The notes: generated by a model from the letters alone, not told the origin. A stretch of 7,542 nt of DNA from Desulfobacterales bacterium (GCA_025454075.1 JALOPD010000164.1:1-7542), one strand, 5' to 3'. Positions 1 to 7,076 are shown, counted from the stretch's first letter. Made by a program: numbers and translations.

Positions 1-213
1 GATGATCATTTTGCGGGGCTTGCGGGCCGAAAGGAGAACATCGAAAAGAATGTCGCGGATGGACGTGCCGCAGTCTATCGCTGCGACCGAATCGGGCAGG
101 CTGTAGTTATTTTCGAGATATTGAACGACGGCCGGACCAAAGCCGTCATCTCCGATCAGAGGGTTCCCGCATCCAAGAACCAGGCAGTCATACTCGGCGA
201 ACGGCTTGAGCAT
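1..213 (-). CDS. Hydrogenase maturation protease, N-terminal part (runs off window)
   Basis: First 71 codons of a gene that continues beyond base 1. The translation opens MLKPFAEYDCLVLGCGNPL and continues IGDDGFGPAVVQYLE, then AAIDCGTS and RKPRKMII. The GxGNPLxGDDGxG signature is the start of the HycI/HyaD/HybD/FrhD family of endopeptidases, which remove the C-terminal tail of the [NiFe]-hydrogenase large subunit after nickel insertion. By family knowledge the nickel-sensing acidic residues correspond here to D23 and D47; the third ligand would lie outside the window. The enzyme is cytosolic. The ATG at 213-211 has no clear Shine-Dalgarno and sits directly behind a promoter-like sequence, so the message may be leaderless; a TTG nine bases upstream is an alternative start. 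The nearest upstream gene is the kinase, 81 bp away on the same strand. The hydrogenase subunits themselves are not visible. The family is secure; the exact hydrogenase served is unknown. Confidence 0.87.
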   Translation of the reverse strand, partial: MLKPFAEYDCLVLGCGNPLIGDDGFGPAVVQYLENNYSLPDSVAAIDCGTSIRDILFDVLLSARKPRKMII

Positions 214-214
214 G

Positions 215-288
215 TTGTGCAATTTATGCCAAGCTTTATTTATTGTCAATAAAAATTTTTGTGCAAATTGTGCAAAATTTATTTGCAC
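215..288. promoter_or_regulatory. Cluster of TTGTGCAA half-sites with a palindrome (probable operator)
   Basis: The octamer TTGTGCAA occurs three times in the same orientation on the plus strand, at 215-222, 259-266 and 268-275. The last copy is the left arm of a perfect inverted repeat, GTGCAAA (270-276), five-base spacer, TTTGCAC (282-288). One copy overlaps the -10 region and predicted transcription start of the protease promoter; the other two lie about 45-61 bp upstream of it. This arrangement suits a dimeric transcription factor acting on the hydrogenase locus. The palindrome also lies just after the kinase stop codon, but no T-tract follows it directly, so it is a poor terminator. The factor is unknown. 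Confidence 0.45.
221..249 (-). promoter_or_regulatory. Sigma-70-type promoter of the hydrogenase protease gene
   Basis: On the minus strand a perfect -35 hexamer TTGACA (249-244) is followed by a 17-bp spacer and TAAATT (226-221) as -10. The surrounding DNA is strongly AT-rich, unlike the flanking coding regions. Transcription would start at about 214-212, on or next to the ATG of the downstream gene, which implies a leaderless or near-leaderless mRNA. Predicted from consensus match and spacing only. Confidence 0.5.
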
Positions 289-294
289 CGTTTA

Positions 295-3276
295 TCAAAC
301 CGTTTTAAACGGCAGTCTAATTTCGAAGGTCGTCCCCTCCCCTTCCTGCGATGCGACCCGGATGTCACCGTTGTTCTCTTCGATCAGCTTGCGGGTGACC
401 AGCAGCCCGAGTCCCGTACCTTTCGGGCCTTTGGTGCTGAAGAAGGAGGAAAATATCTTTTCCTTGACCTCGTCACTCATGCCGGAGCCGTTGTCTTGGA
501 CCTCGAATCGGATGAGACCGCCGGCTTCGAGGGCCGTGGCCAGACTGACCAGATGGTCCTTTTCCCGGTTGGGATCGTCTCGGCACGCATCGATGGCATT
601 GGAAACCAGATTCATCAGGGAACGGTGCAGACTGCGCCCGTCCATGACGACCTCGCCCACGTCGGCGGAAAGGCTCTCCACGATGCGGACGCCCTGCTTG
701 GCGGCCGCCGGGCGCAGCAGCTCGCACACGTCCGCAGCGATCTGGTTGGGCGAACAGGGCGCGTATTCGGGCTCGCGCTCCTTGGAATAGGAAAGCAGGT
801 CCTGCACCAACTCCGCGGTGCGGTCGATGTTGCGCTGAACCATCTCCCATCCGGATTTAAGCTTTGCGGTATTGTCCTTGTCGATCCCGATGTTCACCAG
901 GTAACTTCCGCCCTTCAGTCCGAGCAGGATGTTCTTGACGCAATGGGCCATTCCGGCCACCGTCTGCCCGACGGCGGCCAGCCGCTCGGCGCCGAGAAGC
1001 TCCCTTTCCAGCCGCTTGATCTCGCGCAGGTCCTGGAAAAAAGCCACAGCCCCCATCATCTTGTGTTTCTCGCGCAAAACGGTGCCCGAATACCTCACCG
1101 GAATGCTCTCATTGCTTTTGGACAAGATCATCGTTTCGCTCCAGGGCAGGTTCCATTTCAAAGTTCCGGAGGCCAGCACCTCGTTAAGCGCGCGGACGAT
1201 CGGCTCCGGATAGAACGTGCGCGCATCCATTTTTCCGACCACATCGGCCGCCGGATAGCCAAAAATGCTTTCCGCCGCCGGGTTGAAAACGACCACGTTC
1301 CATTTTTCATCCGTGGCCACGATCCCGTCGTTGGAGCTGCCGATCAATTTGGCCTGAAAACCGGCCTTGCGGCGCACGTCTTCCTCAAGCAGGTAATTCT
1401 CGATGGCCACGCCGATCCGGTTGGCGATGAGCTCCATCGCCCGGACCTCGTTGGGGCCGAAGTGTTGCGGGCGGCGACTGGCGGCCCGCACCACGCCGAG
1501 GCCCTGCTTGTCCTTGCCCTGAATGGGGATATACAGGAGCGACTGCAGGCCTTCGTGCCGGAGCAGTTCGATCTCCAGGCCTTCCGCGGCCGGGGGTTCG
1601 TCAAAGACCGCCGCCTTTCCGCTGCGGGCCACTTGGACGATGAGGCTCTGGGGGTCGGCCCTGCGATTGCGGAAACACAGGTTTTCCGAATAGCCGGTGC
1701 TGTACCGGAGGTGATAGCTGCCGTCCGGTTGGACGATGAAGATGCAGATGCCGTCCAGCAGAAAGATGCCGGCGACTTCTTCGATGGCGGCCCTGATTCT
1801 TCCCTCGAGCGTCAATGCCCCGCTCAGCGTGGCGTAGATGGAGCAGAAAGTGGCCAGCTCCATGGTGTGCCGCTCCCGCTCCTTCTCGGCATGGCGCTCT
1901 TCGGTCTTGTCCCATATGGTTTCGATGGCGCCCACGGTTTCGCCCTCGGGCGTCTGGATGGGCGCCGCCGTGAACCAACACCATTTGCCGCTCTTGCCCA
2001 GCTTGGCGAAAAAGCCTTCCGACTCGTAGGCTCGGTCGATGAAGGCTGAAGGACGCCATTTGCTTCCATACAACTTCCGGATCTGCGACTCATCGGCCTG
2101 GTCCAGGATGACATCGGCCATGGAAGGACGCTCTTTTTCGTAGAAGGGCGCCCACTGGTTGCGGGTCCCGACCATATCGCCGGCCGCGTGGCCCGTCAGC
2201 TGCTCCATGGCCTTGTTCCAATGGGTCACGACGTGGTCCCTGTCGATCACGAAGGTCGGTATGGTGCTGCCATTGATGATCTGGGACGTGACCTGCTCTT
2301 CGGCGCTGATTTCCGCCACCTTGCGCACCAGTTCTTTGTTCTTGCGCTCGCGCTCATCCTCGGCCTGTTTCTGTTTGGTGAGATCCCAAAGGGTCTCGAT
2401 GGCGCCCACCACGGCGCCGTCAGCACCCACAATGGGAACGGCCGTGAAAAAAAGCCAGGTGCCGGATTCACCCAGGTGAGGGAAGAACTCCTCGACCTCG
2501 AAGCCGCCGCTGATCAAAGCCGACCTTTCCCAGCGGGTACCGTAAAGGCGCCACAGTTCTTCCTCCGTCACCTCGTCTAAAACCAGGTCGGCCAGGGTCG
2601 GGCGCTTTTCCGACCGGAAGGCTCTCCACTGTCCGTCGCTTGCGACCATCTCGCCGGCAGCACAGCCGGTAAGCCGCTCGCAGGCTTTGTTCCAATGGGT
2701 CACCCGATGGTTTCGGTCGATGACAAAGGTGGGTATCGTGCTGCCGTTGATGATCTGGGACATGACCGATTCGCTCGCCACCAGGCGTTCGCGGGTCTCG
2801 CGGGCGAAGGCGTTGGCGGCACGGTTGATCTCCGCCACGAAACTGTAAAACTCTTCGAAAAGGGTTTCGATGCGCGGCCCGTCGCCCCGGCTTGCGCGCA
2901 GGCTCTGCAGAACTTCGTTTTTCTTGGCCCGGATCTGCAGGACGTCCAAAATGGCGCGGGCTTCGTAATGATCCACGAGCAGAACCCCGGGCGGTTTGGC
3001 CTCCTTGATGATCTCTTTGAGGCTGTCATCCGGAGTAAGCTCAAGGATGAGATCGAGCTCCGGGATGGAAAACAGCTCCCGGTAGTCGCCGGTCGTGAAG
3101 ATCCCCTTTTCCTGGGCGTACTGGAGCCCGGTCGCCCGCAAGTTCCTGTCGGCCACGCCCAGAATCTTGGGCCGCTTTTCGGCGGCCGCTTCGCTGAAGA
3201 TGGCCTGCAGAAGGAGTTTGCACCGGCTGCCTCCGCCAATGACTGCGATTTTGAAATCCTCGAGGTTTTCGATCAT
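295..3276 (-). CDS. Soluble multi-sensor histidine kinase (Rossmann-like domain, PAS-PAS-GAF-PAS, HisKA/HATPase)
   Basis: A 993-residue cytosolic two-component sensor kinase with no membrane segment or signal peptide. Residues 8-110 look like a Rossmann nucleotide-binding fold: IAVIGGGSRCK glycine-rich loop, ILGVADRN at the end of the second strand, then LDLILELTPDD and a VDH motif. A helical linker leads to two near-identical PAS units (about 173-300 and 331-458), each starting SQIINGSTIPTFVIDR. A GAF-like domain follows (about 475-630), then a third PAS (about 640-755). The dimerisation/phosphoacceptor region has H778 in GMAHCVKN. The ATPase domain shows the N-box (LVSNAIDA, N893), G1 box (DNGSGM, 928-933), F-box (FFSTKG) and G2 box (GTGLGL, 953-958), so the catalytic motifs are intact. 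The start is supported by GGGAGG five bases upstream. It lies 44 bp after the selenoprotein gene, probably in one operon. No response regulator is adjacent. The ligand is unknown; the Rossmann-like domain suggests a nucleotide or redox cue (inference). Confidence 0.93.
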   Translation of the reverse strand: MIENLEDFKIAVIGGGSRCKLLLQAIFSEAAAEKRPKILGVADRNLRATGLQYAQEKGIFTTGDYRELFSIPELDLILELTPDDSLKEIIKEAKPPGVLLVDHYEARAILDVLQIRAKKNEVLQSLRASRGDGPRIETLFEEFYSFVAEINRAANAFARETRERLVASESVMSQIINGSTIPTFVIDRNHRVTHWNKACERLTGCAAGEMVASDGQWRAFRSEKRPTLADLVLDEVTEEELWRLYGTRWERSALISGGFEVEEFFPHLGESGTWLFFTAVPIVGADGAVVGAIETLWDLTKQKQAEDERERKNKELVRKVAEISAEEQVTSQIINGSTIPTFVIDRDHVVTHWNKAMEQLTGHAAGDMVGTRNQWAPFYEKERPSMADVILDQADESQIRKLYGSKWRPSAFIDRAYESEGFFAKLGKSGKWCWFTAAPIQTPEGETVGAIETIWDKTEERHAEKERERHTMELATFCSIYATLSGALTLEGRIRAAIEEVAGIFLLDGICIFIVQPDGSYHLRYSTGYSENLCFRNRRADPQSLIVQVARSGKAAVFDEPPAAEGLEIELLRHEGLQSLLYIPIQGKDKQGLGVVRAASRRPQHFGPNEVRAMELIANRIGVAIENYLLEEDVRRKAGFQAKLIGSSNDGIVATDEKWNVVVFNPAAESIFGYPAADVVGKMDARTFYPEPIVRALNEVLASGTLKWNLPWSETMILSKSNESIPVRYSGTVLREKHKMMGAVAFFQDLREIKRLERELLGAERLAAVGQTVAGMAHCVKNILLGLKGGSYLVNIGIDKDNTAKLKSGWEMVQRNIDRTAELVQDLLSYSKEREPEYAPCSPNQIAADVCELLRPAAAKQGVRIVESLSADVGEVVMDGRSLHRSLMNLVSNAIDACRDDPNREKDHLVSLATALEAGGLIRFEVQDNGSGMSDEVKEKIFSSFFSTKGPKGTGLGLLVTRKLIEENNGDIRVASQEGEGTTFEIRLPFKTV
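1852..2760 (-). repeat. Intragenic tandem duplication of a 158-codon PAS unit
   Basis: The kinase carries two copies of a PAS-plus-linker module offset by exactly 474 bp (158 codons): residues 173-330 (2760-2287) and 331 to about 475 (2286 to about 1852). Both share SQIINGSTIPTFVIDR, VTHWNKA, LTG.AAG.MV, ERP(S/T)(L/M)AD, LYG.(R/K)W, FTA.PI and GAIET.WD. Similarity is also strong at DNA level: 2213-2290 and 2687-2764 are mostly identical, including ttgttccaatgggtcac. This points to a fairly recent internal duplication or ongoing homogenisation between copies. Confidence 0.85.
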
Positions 3277-3281
3277 GGTGG

Positions 3282-3287
3282 CCTCCC
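3282..3287 (-). promoter_or_regulatory. Ribosome binding site of the histidine kinase
   Basis: GGGAGG on the minus strand, five bases before the ATG at 3276-3274. It fixes the kinase start and shows that translation is initiated independently within the 44-bp gap after the selenoprotein gene. Confidence 0.75.
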
Positions 3288-3320
3288 AAAAGCGGTTCGT
3301 CCGTCGGACCGCATCGGACG

Positions 3321-4193
3321 CTACCTCCGCGACGCCTTGATCTCATCCAGGTAGAATTTGATGAGAGGGCTCATTTCCGGCGGATGCCATTTGGTATTCT
3401 TCGGCTCTTCCGGCCAGGTGAAGGGGAGATGAATCACCTCCCCCGGGGTTCGGATCCTTTCCAGCGCCGCAAGCGCGGCCAGCAGCACCCGCCGCTGCCC
3501 ATCACGGTCTCCCACCTGTCCGACCGGCCGGCCATAGGGATATTCGATCGCGGCCGAGCGCGGGATGCCGACGGCGCGCTGGAATTCATGCGTGGGGCTC
3601 AACACCAGGGTTGAGAATCCGTTTTTCTCGAGATATCGGGCGGCCAGTCCCACGGACTGGCAGCAGAACGGTCAGGCCGGGGTGAGCAGCACGGCGTGGA
3701 CGCCCTCCCTCCGCATGTGGTCGGCCATCGGCGCGATGGCCTGCCCGATGAAGTCCTCGTTCTGCCACTGGAAGCCATAGAAGGAGTAGGATGTCTCCGC
3801 CAGCCGGCCGATGATTCCCTCCTGTTCGAACTCCGCCATGCGCGCCAGCGGAAGCATGACATTGATGTCCTCGAGGATGTAGCCGGTGTTGATGTGCAGG
3901 TGGTTGACTTCGATGTCCCGCGCCGTGGTCGTGCGCGGGATCTCCCGGTGCGAGCGGTCGCCCCAGAGGGGCTCGCGCTTTTCGCGCTCCATGTCGAAGG
4001 GCGGGTCGGTCTTCAGGCTGATCCCGGCCGAGGTCACCAGCGCGAGGACGGAGCGGTTCAACGGCGCGGCCATGGGGGTCCAGGGGATCTCGCCCCGGAA
4101 TTCGCCTTCGGGGATGTGTTTGCGCCGGATCCAGGCGGCCAGGGCCGGCGGAAGGAAGCGGAAACCGTCGACCGTCTTGGTGGCGGTGTCCAT
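3321..4193 (-). CDS. GrdB-like selenoprotein (glycine/sarcosine/betaine reductase selenoprotein B family), Sec at codon 174
   Basis: A 290-codon gene with one in-frame TGA at codon 174 (3674-3672), read as selenocysteine, and a TAG stop at 3323-3321. Features typical of the family before the TGA are LALVTSAGISLKTDPPFD (about 50-67), NHLHINTGYILEDINVMLP (97-115) and EEGIIG-type GRLAETSYSFYGF (129-141). The motif itself is VLLTPA-U-PFCC, a UxxC redox pair (U174/C177) with a second Cys at 178. The sequence then continues QSVGLAARYLEKNGFSTLVL and ends in an EIKASRR tail. Classical GrdB forms the substrate-binding selenoenzyme of glycine, sarcosine or betaine reductase, making a selenoether intermediate during reductive C-N cleavage. 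This protein is much shorter than classical GrdB (about 430 residues), and no GrdA, GrdC or GrdE is adjacent, so its substrate is unknown and it may be a stand-alone oxidoreductase. The start follows a strong AGGAG. Reading the TGA as a stop would wrongly split the gene. The Sec call rests on motif position, colinear homology and the SECIS-like hairpin. Confidence 0.9.
3643..3661 (-). promoter_or_regulatory. Bacterial SECIS element of the GrdB-like selenoprotein
   Basis: The mRNA downstream of the UGA contains a perfect 8-bp stem, GCCAGUCC / GGACUGGC, closed by a GUG triloop (3653-3651). The stem starts 11 nt after the UGA and the loop lies 19-21 nt after it. Known bacterial SECIS elements sit immediately 3' of the UGA, inside the coding region, with a G and U in the apical loop at roughly this distance, where SelB binds. 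All of these hold here. The arms encode residues 177-183, so both protein and RNA constraints act on these bases. Confidence 0.8.
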
Positions 4194-4200
4194 GGGGTGG

Positions 4201-4205
4201 CTCCT
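4201..4205 (-). promoter_or_regulatory. Ribosome binding site of the selenoprotein gene
   Basis: AGGAG on the minus strand within AAAAGGAG, seven bases before the ATG at 4193-4191. It supports that start codon over internal ATGs such as codon 41. Confidence 0.75.
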
Positions 4206-4277
4206 TTTGGGTATTGGGGTGGTTGGGTATTTTGGTGTTTCGTGTTTGGTGTTTGGTGTTTGGTGTTTGGATATTGC

Positions 4278-4338
4278 CAGGGTTCAGGGTTCAGTGGTTC
4301 ATGGCACCTGTTTTGTATTTCCCGAACCCCGAACCCTG
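4278..4338. repeat. Inverted repeat built from heptamer units
   Basis: CAGGGTTCAGGGTTC (4278-4292) pairs with GAACCCCGAACCCTG (4324-4338) at 14 of 15 positions across a 31-base loop. The transcript could fold into a long hairpin between the end of hrpB and the selenoprotein start. No T-tract follows in either direction, so an intrinsic terminator is not convincing, although it could stabilise the hrpB mRNA 3' end. Confidence 0.6.
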
Positions 4339-4391
4339 CGGCCTAACATCTAAACCTGCCCTACTTTTCCCAACCGTGAACCGTGAGTCAG

Positions 4392-6962
4392 TCAACCGTG
4401 ACCCCCGGCTTTTTTGGCCCTCCGCGTCGGAGCCGCGTGCAGGGGATCCTCCGGCCAAGGATGTTTCGGATAGCGGCCGCGCATTTCCTTTCGCACCTCG
4501 CGGTAGCTGCCGGCCCAGAAGCCGGCCAGGTCCCGGGTCACCTGCACCGGCCGGCCGGCCGGCGAGAGCAGCTGCAGCGTGACCGGCTGCCGGCCTCCGG
4601 CGATCCGCGGGGTGTCCGTGCATCCGAACATTTCCTGGACGCGCACGGCCAGGACCGGGACTTCGCCGGAGTAGTCCACCCGGATGCGCGACCCGGTCGG
4701 GACCTGGATGTGGGTGGGCGCCAGGGCATCCAGCCGGCGGGCCTGATCCCAGGCGAGAAACCCGCTCAGCGCCTGGCCCAGATCGATTCCCTTCAGGCCG
4801 GTCAGGCGGGTGATTCCGTCGAGGTGCGGTCCCAGCCAGCCTTCGAGAGCGGCCAGCAGGGCCGCGTCCGACACGTCCGGCCAGGACTCCTCTCCCATGA
4901 CCCGGCGCAGGAAGAGCACCCGCTCCCGCCAGCGCCGCAGGCCCGGCGTCCAGGGCAGGCACTCCAGGCCGGCCTCGCGAATACCCGAGACCATCGCGGC
5001 CCTTATTTTCATCGGATCCGCATCCGCGGCCGGAAAGGACTTGAGGGTCAGGGCCCCCAGCTTCAACGCCCGCTCCACGCGAACGGCTTGGATGCGGCGG
5101 TCCCATTGGACGGTGTCCTCGCGCCGGAGCCCGGACTGGAAATCCTCCTGGATCGTTTGAAGATCGCAGGCCGCGGCCAGGAAAATGCGCGCCTCCTGGC
5201 GCTCGCCGTCGAGCTCGGCGGCGACGATCCAGTCCGCGGAAGACAGCGGCTCAAGGCCGGGGAAAAAGGCGCCGCGCCCGTTCGCCAGCTGGAAGCGGCC
5301 CGCGGCGCCCGGCCGGCGCTGGCCGATCCGATCGGGGTAGGCCCAGGAAAGCAGCCGTCCGGCCGCCCGCTGCGGCCGCGGATGCGGCTTCAGCCCGAGC
5401 CGGGCCCGCAGCGCTTCGGCCACGCGCAGGCAGCGGCGCAGCGCCGGCCGATCGACCGCGAAACGGCCCGCCTCCCTCCCCCGTCCTTCGACCTGATCGG
5501 CCATGATGTCCAGCCGCAAACCCAGGTCGGAGTCGTATTCGCCGGCGGGGAACCTGACGAAGTCGCGCTCGCTCAGGACGGCGGCGAGCAGGCAGGCGTC
5601 CGCTCCCAGGCTGTGACGCTGCGCCTCCAGCACCATGTGGGCCAGCCGCGGATGCAGGGGCAGCGCGGCCATGCGCCGGCCGCGGTCCGTGGCCCGCCCG
5701 GTTGCATCCAGCGCCCCGAGGCTCTCCAGAAGCGCCCGCGCCTGCCGGCAGGCCGCTTCCGGCGGCGGATCGAGCCATTTGAGGCCGGCCGGGTCCGCGA
5801 CGCCCCAGAGGGCGAGCTCCAGCACCAACGGGGCCAGATCGGTCTGCAGGATCTCGGGCCGGTTGCGTTCGGCCAGCGCGGCATGGGCCTCGGCCGTCCA
5901 GAGGCGATGGCACACCCCCGGCCCGGTGCGGCCCGCCCGCCCCCGGCGCTGGTCGGCCGCGGACCGGGAGACCGGCACGGTCACGAGCCGGGCCATGCCG
6001 CTGCGCACATCGAAGCACGGGGTGCGCATGAGCCCGCCGTCCACCACCACGCGGATGCCCTCGATGGTCAGACTGGTCTCGGCGATGTTGGTCGCCAGCA
6101 CGATCTTGCGGCGGCCTTGCGGAGCCGGCGCGATGGCCTGGTCCTGCTCCTCCTTGGAAAGGTTGCCGAAGAGCGGCGCCAGGATCCATTCCGCGCCGAG
6201 GCCGGCGGAAGCGAGCATGGCGTGCACGCGCCGGATCTCGGCTGCCCCCGGCAGGAACACGAGCAGGCTGCCAGCTTCGTTCCGCGCGGCGTTGACGACC
6301 GCCCCGGCCACCGCAGCCTCGAACGCACGCTCGCTCGGCCGTCCGAGGTAGCGGGTTTCCACCGGGAACTGCCGCCCCTCGCAGGCGATCACCGGCGCGC
6401 CGCCCAGCAGCCCGGCCACCGGCGCCGGCTCCAGGGTCGCGGACATGACGAGCAGCCGCAGCCCGGGGTTCAGCACCCCCTGCAGATCCAGGCACAGCGC
6501 CAGCCCGAGGTCCGACTCCAGGTGGCGCTCGTGGAACTCGTCGAAGATCACCAGGCCGACGCCGGCGAGTCCCGGGTCGCTCTGCAGCATGCGCGTCAGG
6601 ACCCCTTCGGTCACCACCTCGATGCGCGTCGCCGGCCCGACCTGCGTGTCCATGCGCACCCGGTAGCCCACGGTCGCCCCGACCGGTTCGCCCAGCAGCC
6701 CGGCCATATGCCGCGCCGCCGCCCGCGCCGCCAGCCGCCGCGGCTCGAGCATTACGATCTTGCGCCCCTCGAGCCAGGGCTCCTCCAGCAGGGCCAACGG
6801 CACCCGCGTGGTCTTGCCGGCACCCGGCGGTGCCTGCAGCACCGCTCCGAGGCCCGACCTTAACGCCAGCTTAAGCTTGTCCAGAACAGCATCGATGGGA
6901 AGCGGAGCTATGGACGGAACCGATTGGGTGCTCGGGTTCGGCATATGCTCGACTTCTAGCAT
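4392..6962 (-). CDS. hrpB: ATP-dependent helicase HrpB (DEAH/DExH-box RNA helicase)
   Basis: An 856-residue protein, normal length for HrpB. Superfamily 2 motifs are present in order: LPIDAVL entry (21-27), motif I APPGAGKTT (44-52), Ia LEPRRLAARAAA (72-83), II DEFH (141-144), III SATL (174-177), V TNIAETSLTIEG (291-302) and VI QRRGRAGRTGPG (338-349). A helicase-associated region follows, then the HrpB-specific C-terminal domain ending in the family signature RYPKHPWPEDP (830-840). All catalytic residues appear intact. It is expected to be a cytosolic nucleoside-triphosphate-dependent RNA helicase; the family's physiological role is poorly defined, often linked to RNA processing. Two starts are possible, ATG at 6962 or ATG at codon 7 (6944); neither has a strong Shine-Dalgarno. 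The gene is more GC-rich than its neighbours, which opens long spurious antisense reading frames. Its last two codons and stop lie in a heptamer repeat. It appears functionally unrelated to the genes on either side. Confidence 0.95.
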   Translation of the reverse strand: MLEVEHMPNPSTQSVPSIAPLPIDAVLDKLKLALRSGLGAVLQAPPGAGKTTRVPLALLEEPWLEGRKIVMLEPRRLAARAAARHMAGLLGEPVGATVGYRVRMDTQVGPATRIEVVTEGVLTRMLQSDPGLAGVGLVIFDEFHERHLESDLGLALCLDLQGVLNPGLRLLVMSATLEPAPVAGLLGGAPVIACEGRQFPVETRYLGRPSERAFEAAVAGAVVNAARNEAGSLLVFLPGAAEIRRVHAMLASAGLGAEWILAPLFGNLSKEEQDQAIAPAPQGRRKIVLATNIAETSLTIEGIRVVVDGGLMRTPCFDVRSGMARLVTVPVSRSAADQRRGRAGRTGPGVCHRLWTAEAHAALAERNRPEILQTDLAPLVLELALWGVADPAGLKWLDPPPEAACRQARALLESLGALDATGRATDRGRRMAALPLHPRLAHMVLEAQRHSLGADACLLAAVLSERDFVRFPAGEYDSDLGLRLDIMADQVEGRGREAGRFAVDRPALRRCLRVAEALRARLGLKPHPRPQRAAGRLLSWAYPDRIGQRRPGAAGRFQLANGRGAFFPGLEPLSSADWIVAAELDGERQEARIFLAAACDLQTIQEDFQSGLRREDTVQWDRRIQAVRVERALKLGALTLKSFPAADADPMKIRAAMVSGIREAGLECLPWTPGLRRWRERVLFLRRVMGEESWPDVSDAALLAALEGWLGPHLDGITRLTGLKGIDLGQALSGFLAWDQARRLDALAPTHIQVPTGSRIRVDYSGEVPVLAVRVQEMFGCTDTPRIAGGRQPVTLQLLSPAGRPVQVTRDLAGFWAGSYREVRKEMRGRYPKHPWPEDPLHAAPTRRAKKAGGHG

Positions 6963-7076
6963 AGATTCCGCAAGCGGCCAAGCACCGGTTTTTAGTTCGC
7001 TCCATACATCTATTGCTAAAAACTCAGGTGCAGTGGTTCAAGGGTTGGATTCTCCAGAGGAATCCGATTTCCTTTG

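Larger units (their letters stand above)
4194..4391. repeat. Intergenic cluster of heptanucleotide tandem repeats
   Basis: Nearly the whole 198-bp gap between hrpB and the selenoprotein gene consists of short tandem 7-mers. On the plus strand these are GTGTTTC/G five times at 4235-4269; GGTTCAG-type units at 4281-4294, with a further GGTTCA at 4296-4301; CGAACCC twice at 4323-4336; and ACCGTGA at 4373-4379, 4380-4386 and 4395-4401. The last copy lies inside the hrpB coding end and supplies its final His-Gly codons and TGA stop. The different 7-mers suggest slippage-driven growth of separate seeds. On the minus strand the largest run reads as CCAAACA-type units in the upstream region of the selenoprotein gene. 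I see no clear sigma-70 promoter or coding potential here. Confidence 0.8.

Noticed and set aside
215..231. Sigma-54 -24/-12 promoter (TTGGCATAAATTGCAC on the minus strand)
   Set aside because: The GG and GC dinucleotides are separated by 8 bases instead of the required 10. The sigma-70-type match at the same site fits better.
270..288. Intrinsic terminator of the histidine kinase gene
   Set aside because: The stem is AT-rich and no T-tract directly follows it on the minus strand. It fits an operator palindrome better.
259..2049. Long plus-strand open frame of 596 codons opposite the histidine kinase
   Set aside because: It is antisense to a gene with clear kinase motifs. The predicted protein has no recognisable domain and has the composition expected from the complement of GC-rich codons.
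3672..3674. TGA read as a true stop or a pseudogene lesion
   Set aside because: It falls precisely at the family's redox position, followed by a well-placed SECIS-like hairpin. The frame continues intact with conserved sequence for 116 more codons.
4235..4269. CRISPR-like array
   Set aside because: The units are 7 bp and directly adjacent with no spacers, so this is a simple tandem repeat.
4383..6863. Long plus-strand open frame of 826 codons opposite hrpB
   Set aside because: It is a shadow of the GC-rich hrpB coding sequence, which carries every HrpB motif. The antisense product is rich in R, P, G, Q and H with no domain.
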